Below are positions 37,381 to 46,345 of a stretch of 64,000 nt of DNA, in pieces. Below the pieces are notes generated by a model. That model saw only the letters and a program-made list of their open reading frames with translations. It had not been told where the DNA came from and did not search any database. Positions within the stretch are counted from its first letter, which is position 1; the number at the start of each line of letters is the position of its first letter. This DNA is from Owenweeksia sp048267305 (GTDB lineage: Bacteria > Bacteroidota > Bacteroidia > Flavobacteriales > Schleiferiaceae), in assembly GCA_048267305.1 (NCBI GenBank), contig JBLWXT010000004.1, forward strand, positions 1 through 64,000, written 5' to 3'. Both the position numbers and the translations under genes were made by a program.

Positions 37381-38273
37381 AAATACATAAGCTGGCTGCC
37401 ATAGATATCGGTTCCAATTCCATCAGACTGTTGGTGAGTAATGTGATTACGGATAAGAAGAACACCTTATTCAAAAAATCATCACTTACCCGTTTGCCCA
37501 TCCGCTTGGGTGCTGATTCATTCAGTAAAGGGAAGATCAGTAAAAGGAACATGGATAAGCTGAAAACGGGCATGCATGCCTATAGGCGTATCATGGAAGT
37601 ACACGAAGTGGAAATGTACCGCGCCTGTGCTACATCTGCCTTGCGCGAAGCCAGCAATGGAAGTGAAGTGGTGAAGATGGTAATGGAGGAAACAGGCGTA
37701 AACATTGAGCTGATTGATGGTAAGGAAGAAGCCAGAATGATATTCAACTCCGAAATGATCAGCAGTATTCGCGATCAGGAGGACACTTTTTTATATATAG
37801 ATGTTGGCGGAGGTAGCACCGAGCTAACCCTTTTTCACGAGGATGACATTATAGCCAGTCAATCGTTTAAAATAGGTACAATCAGGCTTTTACAGGGAAT
37901 GGTACACAAGGATCATTGGGATGAAATGCGCGATTGGATAAAGGCCAGTACCAAAAGGTTTGATGATATTCTGATGGTGGGATCCGGGGGTAATATCAAT
38001 CGAACTTTTAAAATGTCCGATAAAAAGGCAGGGCATTTTCTGTCTATTGATTATCTGGAGAATACATATGATCTGCTTCTCAAATTTACTCCGGAGGAGA
38101 GGATGATGAAATTTGATCTGAATCCTGACAGGGCAGATGTAATTACCCATGCATTAAAGATATATAAGTCGGCCATGACCTGGGCAAACTCAGAGCGTAT
38201 GCTGGTGCCAAAAAAGGGGCTGGCTGACGGAATGGTGCGCAACATGTTTGATGATCATTTCCGGATAAAATGA
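37377..38273 (+). CDS. ppx: Exopolyphosphatase of the Ppx/GppA family, 298 aa
   Basis: Degrades polyphosphate or pppGpp. ASKHA fold with phosphate-1 loop AAIDIGSNSIRLLVSN, YRACATSALREASNG, the phosphate-2 loop YIDVGGGSTELTLF and VGSGGNIN. About 300 aa, so it is the short two-lobed form without the C-terminal HD domain of the 500-aa enterobacterial proteins. Start is GTG (37377), overlapping the ppk1 stop. Synthesis and degradation of polyphosphate are thus encoded on one message. Confidence 0.92.
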   Translation: MKIHKLAAIDIGSNSIRLLVSNVITDKKNTLFKKSSLTRLPIRLGADSFSKGKISKRNMDKLKTGMHAYRRIMEVHEVEMYRACATSALREASNGSEVVKMVMEETGVNIELIDGKEEARMIFNSEMISSIRDQEDTFLYIDVGGGSTELTLFHEDDIIASQSFKIGTIRLLQGMVHKDHWDEMRDWIKASTKRFDDILMVGSGGNINRTFKMSDKKAGHFLSIDYLENTYDLLLKFTPEERMMKFDLNPDRADVITHALKIYKSAMTWANSERMLVPKKGLADGMVRNMFDDHFRIK

Positions 38274-38357
38274 TTATATTGAGTATTTCTATGTAAAAAA
38301 TAATGCTATAGAGATTTCAAATATTACTTTCGCTCAAATTAAAAATCAAAACTAAAA

Positions 38358-38678
38358 ATGGCTGTAATACTTTCTACTGATGCTGATTTCAAGGAGCATT
38401 TGACAAACAATAAGAGTGTAATTGTAAAGTTTTATGCCGATTGGTGTGGCAGTTGCCGCTTATTTGCACCAAAGTATAAACGAGTGAGCAACGAGGAAGG
38501 CATGGACGATGTTGTTTTTCTGGAAGTGGATGCAGAAAATAATCCCGAAGCGCGAAAAATGGCAGGAGTGGATAATCTTCCTTTTTTGGCGGCATTTAAA
38601 GATGGCAAACTGGTTGAAGGTAGTGCCGGAAGTAAAGAGGAGTACCTGCGTTCATTGATTGAAAAATCTAAAAACTAA
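38358..38678 (+). CDS. Thioredoxin-family protein, 106 aa
   Basis: Single thioredoxin fold with the redox pair C30-G-S-C33 in FYADWCGSCRLF and the cis-proline loop at VDNLPFLAAF. There is no signal peptide, so it is cytoplasmic. The active site GS replaces the usual GP. It lies 84 bases after ppx; the small gene that follows begins 3 bases after its stop. A near-consensus -7 element (TACTTTCG) lies upstream. Confidence 0.87.
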   Translation: MAVILSTDADFKEHLTNNKSVIVKFYADWCGSCRLFAPKYKRVSNEEGMDDVVFLEVDAENNPEARKMAGVDNLPFLAAFKDGKLVEGSAGSKEEYLRSLIEKSKN

Positions 38679-38681
38679 ATC

Positions 38682-38921
38682 ATGCAAATACCTGTAATCA
38701 GAAAGCTGTTGGCCCATGATATTGAAACCCTCCAAAAGGCTGAGGAGGCCATTGCAGAAGAGCTTGTTCCAGAAATTGAAGTAGAAGGAGTTGATGAGGG
38801 CGAAAAACTCACTCATCTTTTTGGAGCTATATGGATAAAGGAGCAAGTAGCCTCCGGAGCCATGGATGAAAAAACTGCTCTGCGAGCTTTTACACAAAAG
38901 GTGCGAAATTCGATAAGCTAA
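38682..38921 (+). CDS. Small conserved protein, DUF6952-like, 79 aa
   Basis: Acidic, helical, cytoplasmic protein: VIRKLLAHDIETLQKAEEAI, GEKLTHLFGAIWIKEQ and a final amphipathic helix (MDEKTALRAFTQKVRNS). It closely resembles the DUF6952 family, which in Bacteroidota is often located beside thioredoxin or peroxiredoxin genes, as here. Function unknown; a role in thiol or peroxide metabolism is only suggested by context. The family name is from memory. Confidence 0.7.
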   Translation: MQIPVIRKLLAHDIETLQKAEEAIAEELVPEIEVEGVDEGEKLTHLFGAIWIKEQVASGAMDEKTALRAFTQKVRNSIS

Positions 38922-38928
38922 TTCCTAC

Positions 38929-39807
38929 TTATTTTAAATAATACTGATAGCCCACAACTATTTTTGGTTGGTTAAATCCAATCTTTTGGTCAAATGGCTC
39001 ATGCCATTTTTCCTGAGGATGGTAAGCGGCTTGTAAGTAGAGATGGGAATTGCCGGTTATGCGATATTGGTATTTTAAGGAATAGAAGAGAGTGCTTCTT
39101 ACTATCTCGCTATTTCCGGCCACAAGGAGGTCACTTCCATCAGATAATCTCCAAATGCCACGTTCATAAAACATATTGAACTGTACAAAACTTCTTGTAT
39201 TAAAATCATAGCTGATGGTTACAGCTGCATTAAATGCTGTTTGGATGAAATCTGGCGGGGTATAGATGGAATCCCTTGTAGGGAAGAAAGAACTGCCTTG
39301 TTCCACACTTTGGTATTGCCTGACGCCTATAAGTGGGTATGCAGAGAGTTTTGGCGTGATTTGGAATGCGGCTGTATAGTTAAAGTAATAATTGAAAAAC
39401 CCCCGGTTTTGGCGGCCAATGATAATTCTGTCACCATCATATGAGGTTGGAAATAATATTCCAGCTTTTACGCTTGAAGATTTAAAAATCCCCTTTCTAT
39501 TGAATAGTTGGTAACCTGCAAACACTTCTAAATCGCCCAGCAAGGAGTAAGTACTACCATCGTTAGTAAAAGGTATTCTGGCACCAACCAAAAAGTCCTT
39601 TATGGCAATGTTTCCCGTAAGGTTAAAATCCCAGCTTTCAGGGCCAAAGTGATTAGGGTAAGATTCAAAACTGATTCCTCCATTAAAATCAATATGGGTG
39701 TACACCTGCGTTGGGTCGCTGGCCAGTATTTGGGTTTGGGTTGAATCCTGAGCCCATACCGAGGCTTGAAAAGTGAAGATCACAAGCGATAAAAGTATTT
39801 TCTTCAT
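38929..39807 (-). CDS. Hypothetical outer-membrane barrel protein, 292 aa
   Basis: Signal peptide MKKILLSLVIFTFQASVWAQ. The mature protein is all beta with repeated aromatic strands (VYTHIDFNGGISFESY, FNYYFNYTAAFQITPKLSAYPLIGVRQY, LKYQYRITGNSHLYLQAAYHP) and ends in the motif VVGYQYYLK. The layout suggests a porin-like or transporter barrel of 12 or so strands. No specific family was recognised. It is convergent with the DUF6952-like gene, 7 bases away. Confidence 0.7.
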   Translation of the reverse strand: MKKILLSLVIFTFQASVWAQDSTQTQILASDPTQVYTHIDFNGGISFESYPNHFGPESWDFNLTGNIAIKDFLVGARIPFTNDGSTYSLLGDLEVFAGYQLFNRKGIFKSSSVKAGILFPTSYDGDRIIIGRQNRGFFNYYFNYTAAFQITPKLSAYPLIGVRQYQSVEQGSSFFPTRDSIYTPPDFIQTAFNAAVTISYDFNTRSFVQFNMFYERGIWRLSDGSDLLVAGNSEIVRSTLFYSLKYQYRITGNSHLYLQAAYHPQEKWHEPFDQKIGFNQPKIVVGYQYYLK

Positions 39808-39914
39808 TGTAGGAAAATTCTAAAACGCTAATATAGATTTCTTTCTAACAGGTAGATAGGTTTCTTAATTTGGTAGTGAGAATATTTTTCACAACCCAAA
39901 GTGGGTCAGGATTT

Positions 39915-41351
39915 TTACTTTTTATAAAGAGTAAATTTTTCGTTTTGATAAAGGATTTCCAAACTACCGGCATTATTTCTTACAAAATCATTTAAAGCAA
40001 AATATTCTATACCGGTATAATCCAAATAGTGTGTTGCACCAAGCCTTTCGGTCTGTCTAATGAATTCTGTTTGATCAATTTCCCATAGCGTGGCGGCAGT
40101 TTTTACATTAGTATAATACCCAAGTGCGCGGGATTTTGAAAATACAATCACATCATCCTTATTAAGGTTTATTTTGATGAAATTGAATAGTTCTTGAGCT
40201 TCAGGCATTTGAGGACCTTCAACAACTTTATCTTGTTGATGAATAATATACTGCTTGTAGGGCTGGTAGGCGATATTTAAAATTAGCAGGAGCATAATGG
40301 CAACAAGGCTTTGTAGCTTAGATAAGCCTGGAAAGCCGGTAGCCGACAATACCAAAATAAGAGGGATTACAGGAAGTAGAAATCTAAATCCACCTGTAAA
40401 GGGAAAGATGAGGATCAGAGCCAAATAACCAAGTAGAAAGACTACTATGAGCGGGTATTTCCTGAATTTTACCAATCCAAAGATGAATCCTGCCCACATC
40501 AATAATTGCAGAAAAAGCATGAGGCCATGCCAGTGATTTACCTCAATTTCGATAAAACTTTGCAACTCATAAAAGTAAAGTTGCAGGTGATGGTAGGTAG
40601 TGGAAAGAAAGTCTGCCCCCTCGGCAATGGAACTGCTGTAACCTCCCGAAAAGCCATTGTATCCTGAAATTGTATTTATACCAAATGCAATGAGAATTGT
40701 GGTGGCCGTGAATAGAGTATACTTTGTGTCAAACCGCTTATTGATAACCAAATAGTAAATTAGGGTGACAACTCCTGCCAAAGGCAAAACCCAGCCCACA
40801 CTCCTAATGGTAATGGCAATACCGGCTGCAATTCCTGCCAAGGCAAAATACCAAAGCCCCTTTTTTGTATCTGCCAACAGGCAGGTGAGGAGCACGAAAA
40901 AGGCAAATGGAATATCAGATAATATCTCGACCTTTTGCTCCAGCATCCACGGATGGTAAATCAGGCTGAGCATCAGCAATAGGCTTAGGAGGTAAGGCGT
41001 CTTATACTTCCGCAGGAGAAGGAAAAACACCCAGCCCATCATCAGTAAAAAAAAGCTAACGAGATATTGGCCGCCTATAATTTCGTTATGAAATAGGCTA
41101 TTAGATATTGTTAATAGAGTGGGGAAACCAGGAGGATAAGCCTTTGGGCCGATAAGTAAAAAGTCTGGATTTTGAATATAGCTGCTGCTATCCAATGGTA
41201 GACCTTGTTCGATATTCCTGGCCTCCAGAAGGTATTGTGCAAAATCATCGCCCCAATCGTGCGAATCGCGGATATTGATAAAAAAAAGTCCGCAGCCCAA
41301 TAATAAGGGCAGCAGACCATTTTTTAATATTTGGAGAAGTTGCTTCGGCAT
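39915..41351 (-). CDS. GT39/PMT-like multi-pass membrane glycosyltransferase, 478 aa
   Basis: About ten hydrophobic helices. The first loop carries HDWGDDFAQYLLEARNIEQG, in which the aspartate pair and following Y..A are typical of GT-C enzymes (ArnT/PMT-like) that use lipid-phosphate sugars as donors and act at the outer face of the inner membrane. LPPGFP-type loop is replaced by KAYPPGFPTLLT. The C-terminal 100 residues are soluble and extracytoplasmic. It lies 21 bases downstream of tpx on the same strand. Substrate unknown. Confidence 0.7.
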   Translation of the reverse strand: MPKQLLQILKNGLLPLLLGCGLFFINIRDSHDWGDDFAQYLLEARNIEQGLPLDSSSYIQNPDFLLIGPKAYPPGFPTLLTISNSLFHNEIIGGQYLVSFFLLMMGWVFFLLLRKYKTPYLLSLLLMLSLIYHPWMLEQKVEILSDIPFAFFVLLTCLLADTKKGLWYFALAGIAAGIAITIRSVGWVLPLAGVVTLIYYLVINKRFDTKYTLFTATTILIAFGINTISGYNGFSGGYSSSIAEGADFLSTTYHHLQLYFYELQSFIEIEVNHWHGLMLFLQLLMWAGFIFGLVKFRKYPLIVVFLLGYLALILIFPFTGGFRFLLPVIPLILVLSATGFPGLSKLQSLVAIMLLLILNIAYQPYKQYIIHQQDKVVEGPQMPEAQELFNFIKINLNKDDVIVFSKSRALGYYTNVKTAATLWEIDQTEFIRQTERLGATHYLDYTGIEYFALNDFVRNNAGSLEILYQNEKFTLYKK

Positions 41352-41372
41352 TGGGCCGAAATTACTTCAAAA

Positions 41373-41870
41373 CTACAAGCTATTAAGTGCAGCCTCGTAA
41401 TTCGGCTCCTGACCGATTTCCGGTACTTGTTCGCTGTGTACAACTTTACCGTTTTCATCGGCTACAATTACCACACGGCTCATTAGCCCTTCAAAGGCAC
41501 CGTCAGCAATTTGAGTATGGTAGTCATTACCAAACTGGTTAAAGCGATAATCAGATAGCATTTCTACATTTTCCAAACCTTCAGCACCACAAAAGCGCTT
41601 TTGGGCAAATGGTAAATCCTTACTAATGTTCAATACCATGGTATTGTCTTTCTGGCCGGCTCTTTTATTAAATTCATGAACTGATTTAGCACATACACCA
41701 GTATCCACACTGGGGAAGATGTTCATCACCAGTTTTTTCCCCTTGTAATCGGCCATGGTTTTGGTTTGCATATCCGGGCTTACCAATTTAAAATCCTTCA
41801 GTGAGTCTCCTTTTTGAGGAATGGTGCCGTTGGTTTTAGCGGGTTTTCCGCCAAGTGTAATATCTGACAT
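41373..41870 (-). CDS. tpx: Thiol peroxidase Tpx, atypical 2-Cys peroxiredoxin, 165 aa
   Basis: Reduces H2O2 and alkyl peroxides using thioredoxin. The peroxidatic C60 in SVDTGVCAKSVHEFN and the resolving C94 in FAQKRFCGAEG match the fixed C60/C94 pair of Tpx. LKDFKLVSPDMQTKT is the usual N-terminal hairpin. No signal peptide. It is divergent from the flavoprotein gene, with an 88-base spacer to the preferred start there. Confidence 0.94.
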   Translation of the reverse strand: MSDITLGGKPAKTNGTIPQKGDSLKDFKLVSPDMQTKTMADYKGKKLVMNIFPSVDTGVCAKSVHEFNKRAGQKDNTMVLNISKDLPFAQKRFCGAEGLENVEMLSDYRFNQFGNDYHTQIADGAFEGLMSRVVIVADENGKVVHSEQVPEIGQEPNYEAALNSL

Positions 41871-41958
41871 ATTTTAATTTTTAACGTTTGTATTCGGTAA
41901 CCCAAAGTGTTGTTTATTGTTTCAGGTTTACTGCAAAAGTTGCCCTTTATTTGCGGTA

Positions 41959-43116
41959 ATGGAAGGGGATGCTATAAAATTTTACGATCTAATCATTTGC
42001 GGTGCCGGACCAGCGGGTACAAGTGCGGCTATGGCCCTGGAAAACAGTGGGCTAAGAATAGCCTTGTTGGATAAATATGATTTTCCGCGAGATAAAATAT
42101 GTGGAGATTTTGTTGCCGCCAAAGGCATTCGCGAGCTGTTAAAGATAAAACCTGAGCTAAAACCACTTATTGAAAACTATCCTCAAAAGGCTATCAATAA
42201 AAGCACCCAGCTTTTTGTAGGTAATCTCGATCCGCTTCACCTGGATTGGGTATTAACCTCCTATACCATAAAGCGAGAGGAGTTTGATAACCTTTTACTG
42301 GAAGAAGTTTTGAAGGCTGGTGAAGTGGATTTTTACCCAAACAGCGGAGTTAAAAAAATAAAGTATACCGATAGTGGTGTTGAGGTAGAAACAGCAGGAG
42401 GGGAGCAGTTCATGGCCAAAATGATTATTGGTGCTGACGGTGCTCATTCTCAAGTTTCTAAAAGCTTGGCTGGGTATAAAGTTGACCGGGAGCATTATGG
42501 AGGCTCAGTACGCGCTTATTACACTGGCGTAGAGAATATCACAGAATCTATTAATGAGGTGTATGTCCATAAAAATGTAGTTCCAGGCTACTTCTGGCTT
42601 TTTCCTGTTTCGCCCACTGAGGCCAATGTAGGGCTGGGGATGCACTCCACACACATTACCAAAAACAAGGTAAACCTCAAGGAGCTTTTTTACGAGTTTA
42701 TAGAAACTTCGCCTGTATTAAAATCTAAGTTGGCTAATGCCGAAATAAATGGAAAGCTGGAAGGTTTTGGTCTACCGTTTTACTCTAAAAAATATACCGT
42801 TTCCGGAGATGGTTTTCTTCTTGTAGGAGATGCTGCCTCGTTGATTGACCCTACTAATGGGGAGGGTATTATGCCCGCCATCATCAGCGGTAATATGGCC
42901 GCTCAGCATATTGTAAAATGCTTTGAGCAAAACCGATTTGATGCGGAATTCAATCTGGCATACGCCAATGAACTGCATGGCAAGTATTGGAAGGAAATGA
43001 AAATGAAAGCCTGGCTGGTAAAACACTTTGCGGATAAAACCAATTTGCTGAATGCGCTGGCCTACGTATGTGTTAAAAGCCCATTTATTAAAAAAAGATT
43101 GCAGAAGTTTCTTTAA
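41959..43116 (+). CDS. Geranylgeranyl-reductase-like FAD-dependent oxidoreductase, 385 aa
   Basis: The N-terminal dinucleotide-binding loop IICGAGPAGTSAAMALENSG, the DKICGDFV segment, IGADGAHSQVSKSLAGY and GDAASLIDPTNGEGIMPAIISGNMAA together define the geranylgeranyl reductase / p-hydroxybenzoate-hydroxylase-like family. Members reduce isoprenoid chains or hydroxylate aromatics. I chose ATG at 41959; the reading frame starts 14 codons earlier with non-conserved sequence. The C-terminus is basic and helical (KSPFIKKRLQKFL). Confidence 0.85.
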   Translation: MEGDAIKFYDLIICGAGPAGTSAAMALENSGLRIALLDKYDFPRDKICGDFVAAKGIRELLKIKPELKPLIENYPQKAINKSTQLFVGNLDPLHLDWVLTSYTIKREEFDNLLLEEVLKAGEVDFYPNSGVKKIKYTDSGVEVETAGGEQFMAKMIIGADGAHSQVSKSLAGYKVDREHYGGSVRAYYTGVENITESINEVYVHKNVVPGYFWLFPVSPTEANVGLGMHSTHITKNKVNLKELFYEFIETSPVLKSKLANAEINGKLEGFGLPFYSKKYTVSGDGFLLVGDAASLIDPTNGEGIMPAIISGNMAAQHIVKCFEQNRFDAEFNLAYANELHGKYWKEMKMKAWLVKHFADKTNLLNALAYVCVKSPFIKKRLQKFL

Positions 43117-43118
43117 GG

Positions 43119-43148
43119 GAGTATTTAGTCAAACACTTCTAAATACTC
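43119..43148. terminator. Bidirectional terminator
   Basis: 10-bp arms (GAGTATTTAG at 43119-43128 and its complement at 43139-43148) with a 10-base loop. It fills the gap between the convergent flavoprotein and truA-like genes. Confidence 0.7.
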
Positions 43149-43937
43149 TTACTTATAATCAAACTCCACCTTATTCAAAATCAAACCAGAACCCGGAGCA
43201 ATATTTTTTAGCAATTCATTGCCACAGCCACTTAAGCTTTCGCGGATGTCGTCCAGACTAACCTCTCCACGACCCAGTGCGAACAGCTGCCCCATCATCA
43301 TCCTTATCTGGTAGCGACCAAAACCTTTGCCTACCACCCGTAAAACATAGCTGGTGTCAGGAAAAAAGTTGGCCGTATAAATTGTGTTTTCTTCAATAGA
43401 ACAATGGTCAATGGTTCGCACTGTTTTTGAGCCTGGCGATGGTTTTACGATATACGGTTTAAAATCATGCGTTCCTTCAAAGAGCCTGGCACCCACTTTC
43501 ATCAATTCAATGTCCAAATGTTCTTTTTGGGTGCTGATAAGAGATGCCGAGAAGGGATGGGCCTTTTGACCAAAGGCAAAAAGATATAGGTACTCCTTGT
43601 TTTTTGCGGTTTGAAGTATATTAAAGGATTTATCAACTTCCTCCATTTTTAACGCCCTGATATCCGTTGGGAGATTGTTGTTAAAATCTTTTAAAAAGGG
43701 ATCTATAGCCAGCTTTTGCTTGGTAAAGAGCTCAACAGCGGTATGGTTTGCCGAAACCCTTGAATCGGTTCTGCTGCTACTTATAGTGCGGAAATCAGAA
43801 TGACACAAAATAAACTCCACGGTTTTGTCCACCATTTTCTGGATAGTTGGCTGATCCTGCTGCTTTAGCCATCCCCTGTAACGGAAACCGAGATACTGAA
43901 TGTGGATGAGGTAGTAGAATTTTTGCATGGCCGGCAA
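43149..43937 (-). CDS. truA: TruA-like tRNA pseudouridine synthase with atypical active-site loop, 262 aa
   Basis: Converts uridine to pseudouridine in tRNA anticodon arms. YLIHIQYLGFRYRGW is the usual first strand, and the catalytic D58 sits in SSSRTDSRVSAN, where standard TruA reads GRTDxGVHA. The catalytic Arg and Asp are kept but the Gly, Gly and His positions differ. Residues near the C-terminus (FLRVVGKGFGRYQIRMMMG type) match the RNA-binding core. An alternative ATG 9 bases downstream (43928) starts MQKFYYL. It may be a paralogue of the main TruA encoded elsewhere. Confidence 0.8.
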   Translation of the reverse strand: MPAMQKFYYLIHIQYLGFRYRGWLKQQDQPTIQKMVDKTVEFILCHSDFRTISSSRTDSRVSANHTAVELFTKQKLAIDPFLKDFNNNLPTDIRALKMEEVDKSFNILQTAKNKEYLYLFAFGQKAHPFSASLISTQKEHLDIELMKVGARLFEGTHDFKPYIVKPSPGSKTVRTIDHCSIEENTIYTANFFPDTSYVLRVVGKGFGRYQIRMMMGQLFALGRGEVSLDDIRESLSGCGNELLKNIAPGSGLILNKVEFDYK

Positions 43938-44024
43938 AAGTCGGTAAATCTATTTGAGACTTTCATTTTGCCTTGATGCAAAACGAAACAAAAAAAAGAA
44001 GTAAGTTTTTAGTGTTAATAACAA

Positions 44025-44594
44025 TTAGACCGTTTGAGTAGAATTTTGATAGACTTCAAACTCCCTCAAAACTTTATGTGCTTGCACCAAATGCCTTTGG
44101 TTATGGTAAATCACCACTCTTAAAGTATCTCCAAGCTTCAGCTTTATAAACTTGGAAATGCTAATGGCTGTTTTGGTTTTATTGAGGTCTACCTTTCTGC
44201 ACGACTGCAAGATGTCAAGCAATTGTTTTTGCTGTTGGATAAATTCATCAATGGTATTCTTCTCCAGGGTGCTGTTTAGCGGATTCATATTAGAGAAGGT
44301 TTTCATGGTGTTGAGCTTTTCCTTGGGCAACATGGATTTGGCAAAGTAGCTCCCCAATAAGCCCGTTTTAAAAACTTGCCCGGGCTTGGCTTCAGCAGCA
44401 GCCTGTATACATTTCTTTAGTTCGGGTATGTAAAACCGCCCATATCTGTTTAAGTGCTCCAGGCATTCAAGCGCGCTCCAGCTTTCTTCACTGGCTCTCC
44501 ATTGTAAATCCGTGGTAGCTACTTCCTTCAGGCTTACAGCGTGGTTAAGGTGGCTGTGGGTTCTCTTTACAAGGTCGTCTATCAGTTTTTCCAT
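44025..44594 (-). CDS. DinB-family protein, 189 aa
   Basis: Four-helix bundle of the DinB/YfiT metal-binding superfamily. SWSALECLEHLNRYG (H47) and VVIYHNQRHLVQAHKVL near the C-terminus supply the three histidines that bind a divalent metal. Family members are thiol or hydrolase enzymes of mostly unknown substrate. It lies 68 bases downstream of the Crp/Fnr gene on the same strand, so the pair may be an operon. Confidence 0.82.
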   Translation of the reverse strand: MEKLIDDLVKRTHSHLNHAVSLKEVATTDLQWRASEESWSALECLEHLNRYGRFYIPELKKCIQAAAEAKPGQVFKTGLLGSYFAKSMLPKEKLNTMKTFSNMNPLNSTLEKNTIDEFIQQQKQLLDILQSCRKVDLNKTKTAISISKFIKLKLGDTLRVVIYHNQRHLVQAHKVLREFEVYQNSTQTV

Positions 44595-44662
44595 GTCAGA
44601 TTTTTGTCTTTTTGATTTTTATCAAAGGTCAGATGTTACGTAAAAAGAAACCTTGATTGAAA

Positions 44663-45202
44663 TCAAGATTTCTTGAGGCGCGAAAGTGTTTCGGGCGTCA
44701 TCCTTAGATAGGAAGCTATATACTTGGAGGGAACCTCCTGAAAAAGCTGCGGACTTCTTTCCAGCACCCGCTTGTAACGCTCGGCAGGGGAGTAGGTGAG
44801 TATGTCAACCTCCCGTTCCAATTGCTGGTAGATCAATAAACCGAGTATTTGGTGCCATACCTGTAAATACTCCTGTTTGCTGTTAATGAGGTTCTCAAAG
44901 TCTGTTTTGGTAATAATACTAAGTTCCGTTTGTCGAATGGCCTGTATGTAAAAAGGCGAGGGACCTTCATTAATGTATGAATCCAAGGCGGCAATAAAAT
45001 TCCCTTCATATCCAAAACGTATGGTGTGCTCCTCAAATTCATCTTCAATAAAAACCCTTAAGCAACCCGACTTTACCAGATAGAGGTTGGTGTCAGTAGT
45101 GCCTTTTACCTTTAGGTATTTATTGCGTTTAAGCTCCAACTCTGAAGTGAAAACTTCAGGGTGTGCGGCAAGTATTTGCTGGAGTTTGGTTACAGGGTTC
45201 AT
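44663..45202 (-). CDS. Crp/Fnr-family transcriptional regulator, 179 aa
   Basis: Cyclic-nucleotide-binding-like beta roll (NLYLVKSGCLRVFIEDEFEEHTIRFGYEGNFIAALDSYINEGPS), long dimer helix, then a short C-terminal winged helix ending EVPSKYIASYLRMTPETLSRLKKS. The recognition helix is at the very end, as is common in Bacteroidota members of this group. The cyclic-nucleotide pocket lacks the standard RxxS signature, so the ligand is uncertain. It is divergent from the secreted protein gene at 45346. Confidence 0.87.
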   Translation of the reverse strand: MNPVTKLQQILAAHPEVFTSELELKRNKYLKVKGTTDTNLYLVKSGCLRVFIEDEFEEHTIRFGYEGNFIAALDSYINEGPSPFYIQAIRQTELSIITKTDFENLINSKQEYLQVWHQILGLLIYQQLEREVDILTYSPAERYKRVLERSPQLFQEVPSKYIASYLRMTPETLSRLKKS

Positions 45203-45345
45203 GATTATGAAAGCTGAATGAAGGGTAGAAAAACATTTGAGTTGCTTATAAGTGTTGACAAATAGTTTGTAATGACATTCCGATTTTTTCTCATATTGTG
45301 CCTTTCAAAGGTGCGATCCTCATTAATCAAACACAAATAATCACA

Positions 45346-46245
45346 ATGAAAAAAAATATTTTCTTAGGCCTATCAATTCTTTGTTTCACTTTTTCGGCTT
45401 ACGGTCAGTTTGGAGATATTTCGTCTAAGCAACTTGCTGTTTTAAAAAACTCTAAATTATTGGTTGTAAAGAGTGGGAGTGATGTCCTGGATTCGTTGGT
45501 TGAATATTCCATGGAAGAATCCTGGGACTTTATACCATATGAAATTGTTAGCCACGAAGAAGCCCAATCACACTATGGAGATCCTGGTTATTCATTTCTA
45601 ACTTTTGTGAGTTATGAACACAAGTATGGCATGCATACGCTAGAATTTAGCAATCTTGTTTTACTATTAACCAGTAAAAAAGATCGGAAAAAGGGCGAGC
45701 TTAATTTTATCAGGAATAAGCTGGCCTATATACCCTTAGATAATTACAAGTACCAGAAACCTACCGGACACAAGTATGATGTAACTAAAATTACTGGAGA
45801 TAACACATTTTACTACAAATGGAGTGACTTGTTCAAAGCTTTTAATAACGTTTTAACCTTAGCGGAGCAAAATAACGGGATATCCTTAAAGCGGCTGAAG
45901 AAACATTACGGAATGAACAAAGGTGAGCTTAAAAGCCACACTTTATTAATTGAGAACTCTCAGCTAAGCACTGAACTGCAGGAGGATACAAGTTTGATAA
46001 ATGAGATATATCGATTTGAATACAAGTTGGTAAGTCATTTTGAGATTAACGAGTCTATTAAAGAAGTGAATTTGGACTATGCCTATGTATATACGGCACC
46101 GTCTAGTGGTTGGAATTTCACAATAATTGTGGAATCGGGTACTGGTAAGATACTTTTGGTTGATTCTGCCGGAGGGTTTGGCGGAGCGGTAGGGGAGAAA
46201 ATTTCTCGTACTATGTTAAAGATAATGATGTTGCAATTTCGCTAA
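45346..46245 (+). CDS. Hypothetical secreted protein, 299 aa
   Basis: The frame opens at a GTG (45298), but ATG at 45346 gives a clean signal peptide (MKKNIFLGLSILCFTFSAYGQ). The mature protein has no motif I recognise; segments include SLVEYSMEESWDFIPYEIVSHEEA and AYVYTAPSSGWNFTIIVESGTGKIL. It is divergent from a Crp/Fnr regulator and could be its target. The strong terminator 50 bases downstream suggests a single-gene transcript. Confidence 0.68.
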   Translation: MKKNIFLGLSILCFTFSAYGQFGDISSKQLAVLKNSKLLVVKSGSDVLDSLVEYSMEESWDFIPYEIVSHEEAQSHYGDPGYSFLTFVSYEHKYGMHTLEFSNLVLLLTSKKDRKKGELNFIRNKLAYIPLDNYKYQKPTGHKYDVTKITGDNTFYYKWSDLFKAFNNVLTLAEQNNGISLKRLKKHYGMNKGELKSHTLLIENSQLSTELQEDTSLINEIYRFEYKLVSHFEINESIKEVNLDYAYVYTAPSSGWNFTIIVESGTGKILLVDSAGGFGGAVGEKISRTMLKIMMLQFR

Positions 46246-46294
46246 TAAGAGTTCTGTTCTTGTGCCGGGCTTTTGAAAGAGTATCTTCAACACA

Positions 46295-46337
46295 AAACCC
46301 CGTATCGTCTCGGCTAAGCCGAGGCAATACGGGGTTT
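46295..46337. terminator. Strong bidirectional terminator with nested hairpin
   Basis: Outer arms AAACCCCGTAT (46295-46305) and complement (46327-46337); an inner 7-bp GC-rich hairpin CTCGGCT/AGCCGAG (46309-46323) stacks inside. It ends with T-rich sequence. It separates the forward secreted-protein gene from convergent dnaK. Confidence 0.9.
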
Positions 46338-46345
46338 CTTTATTT

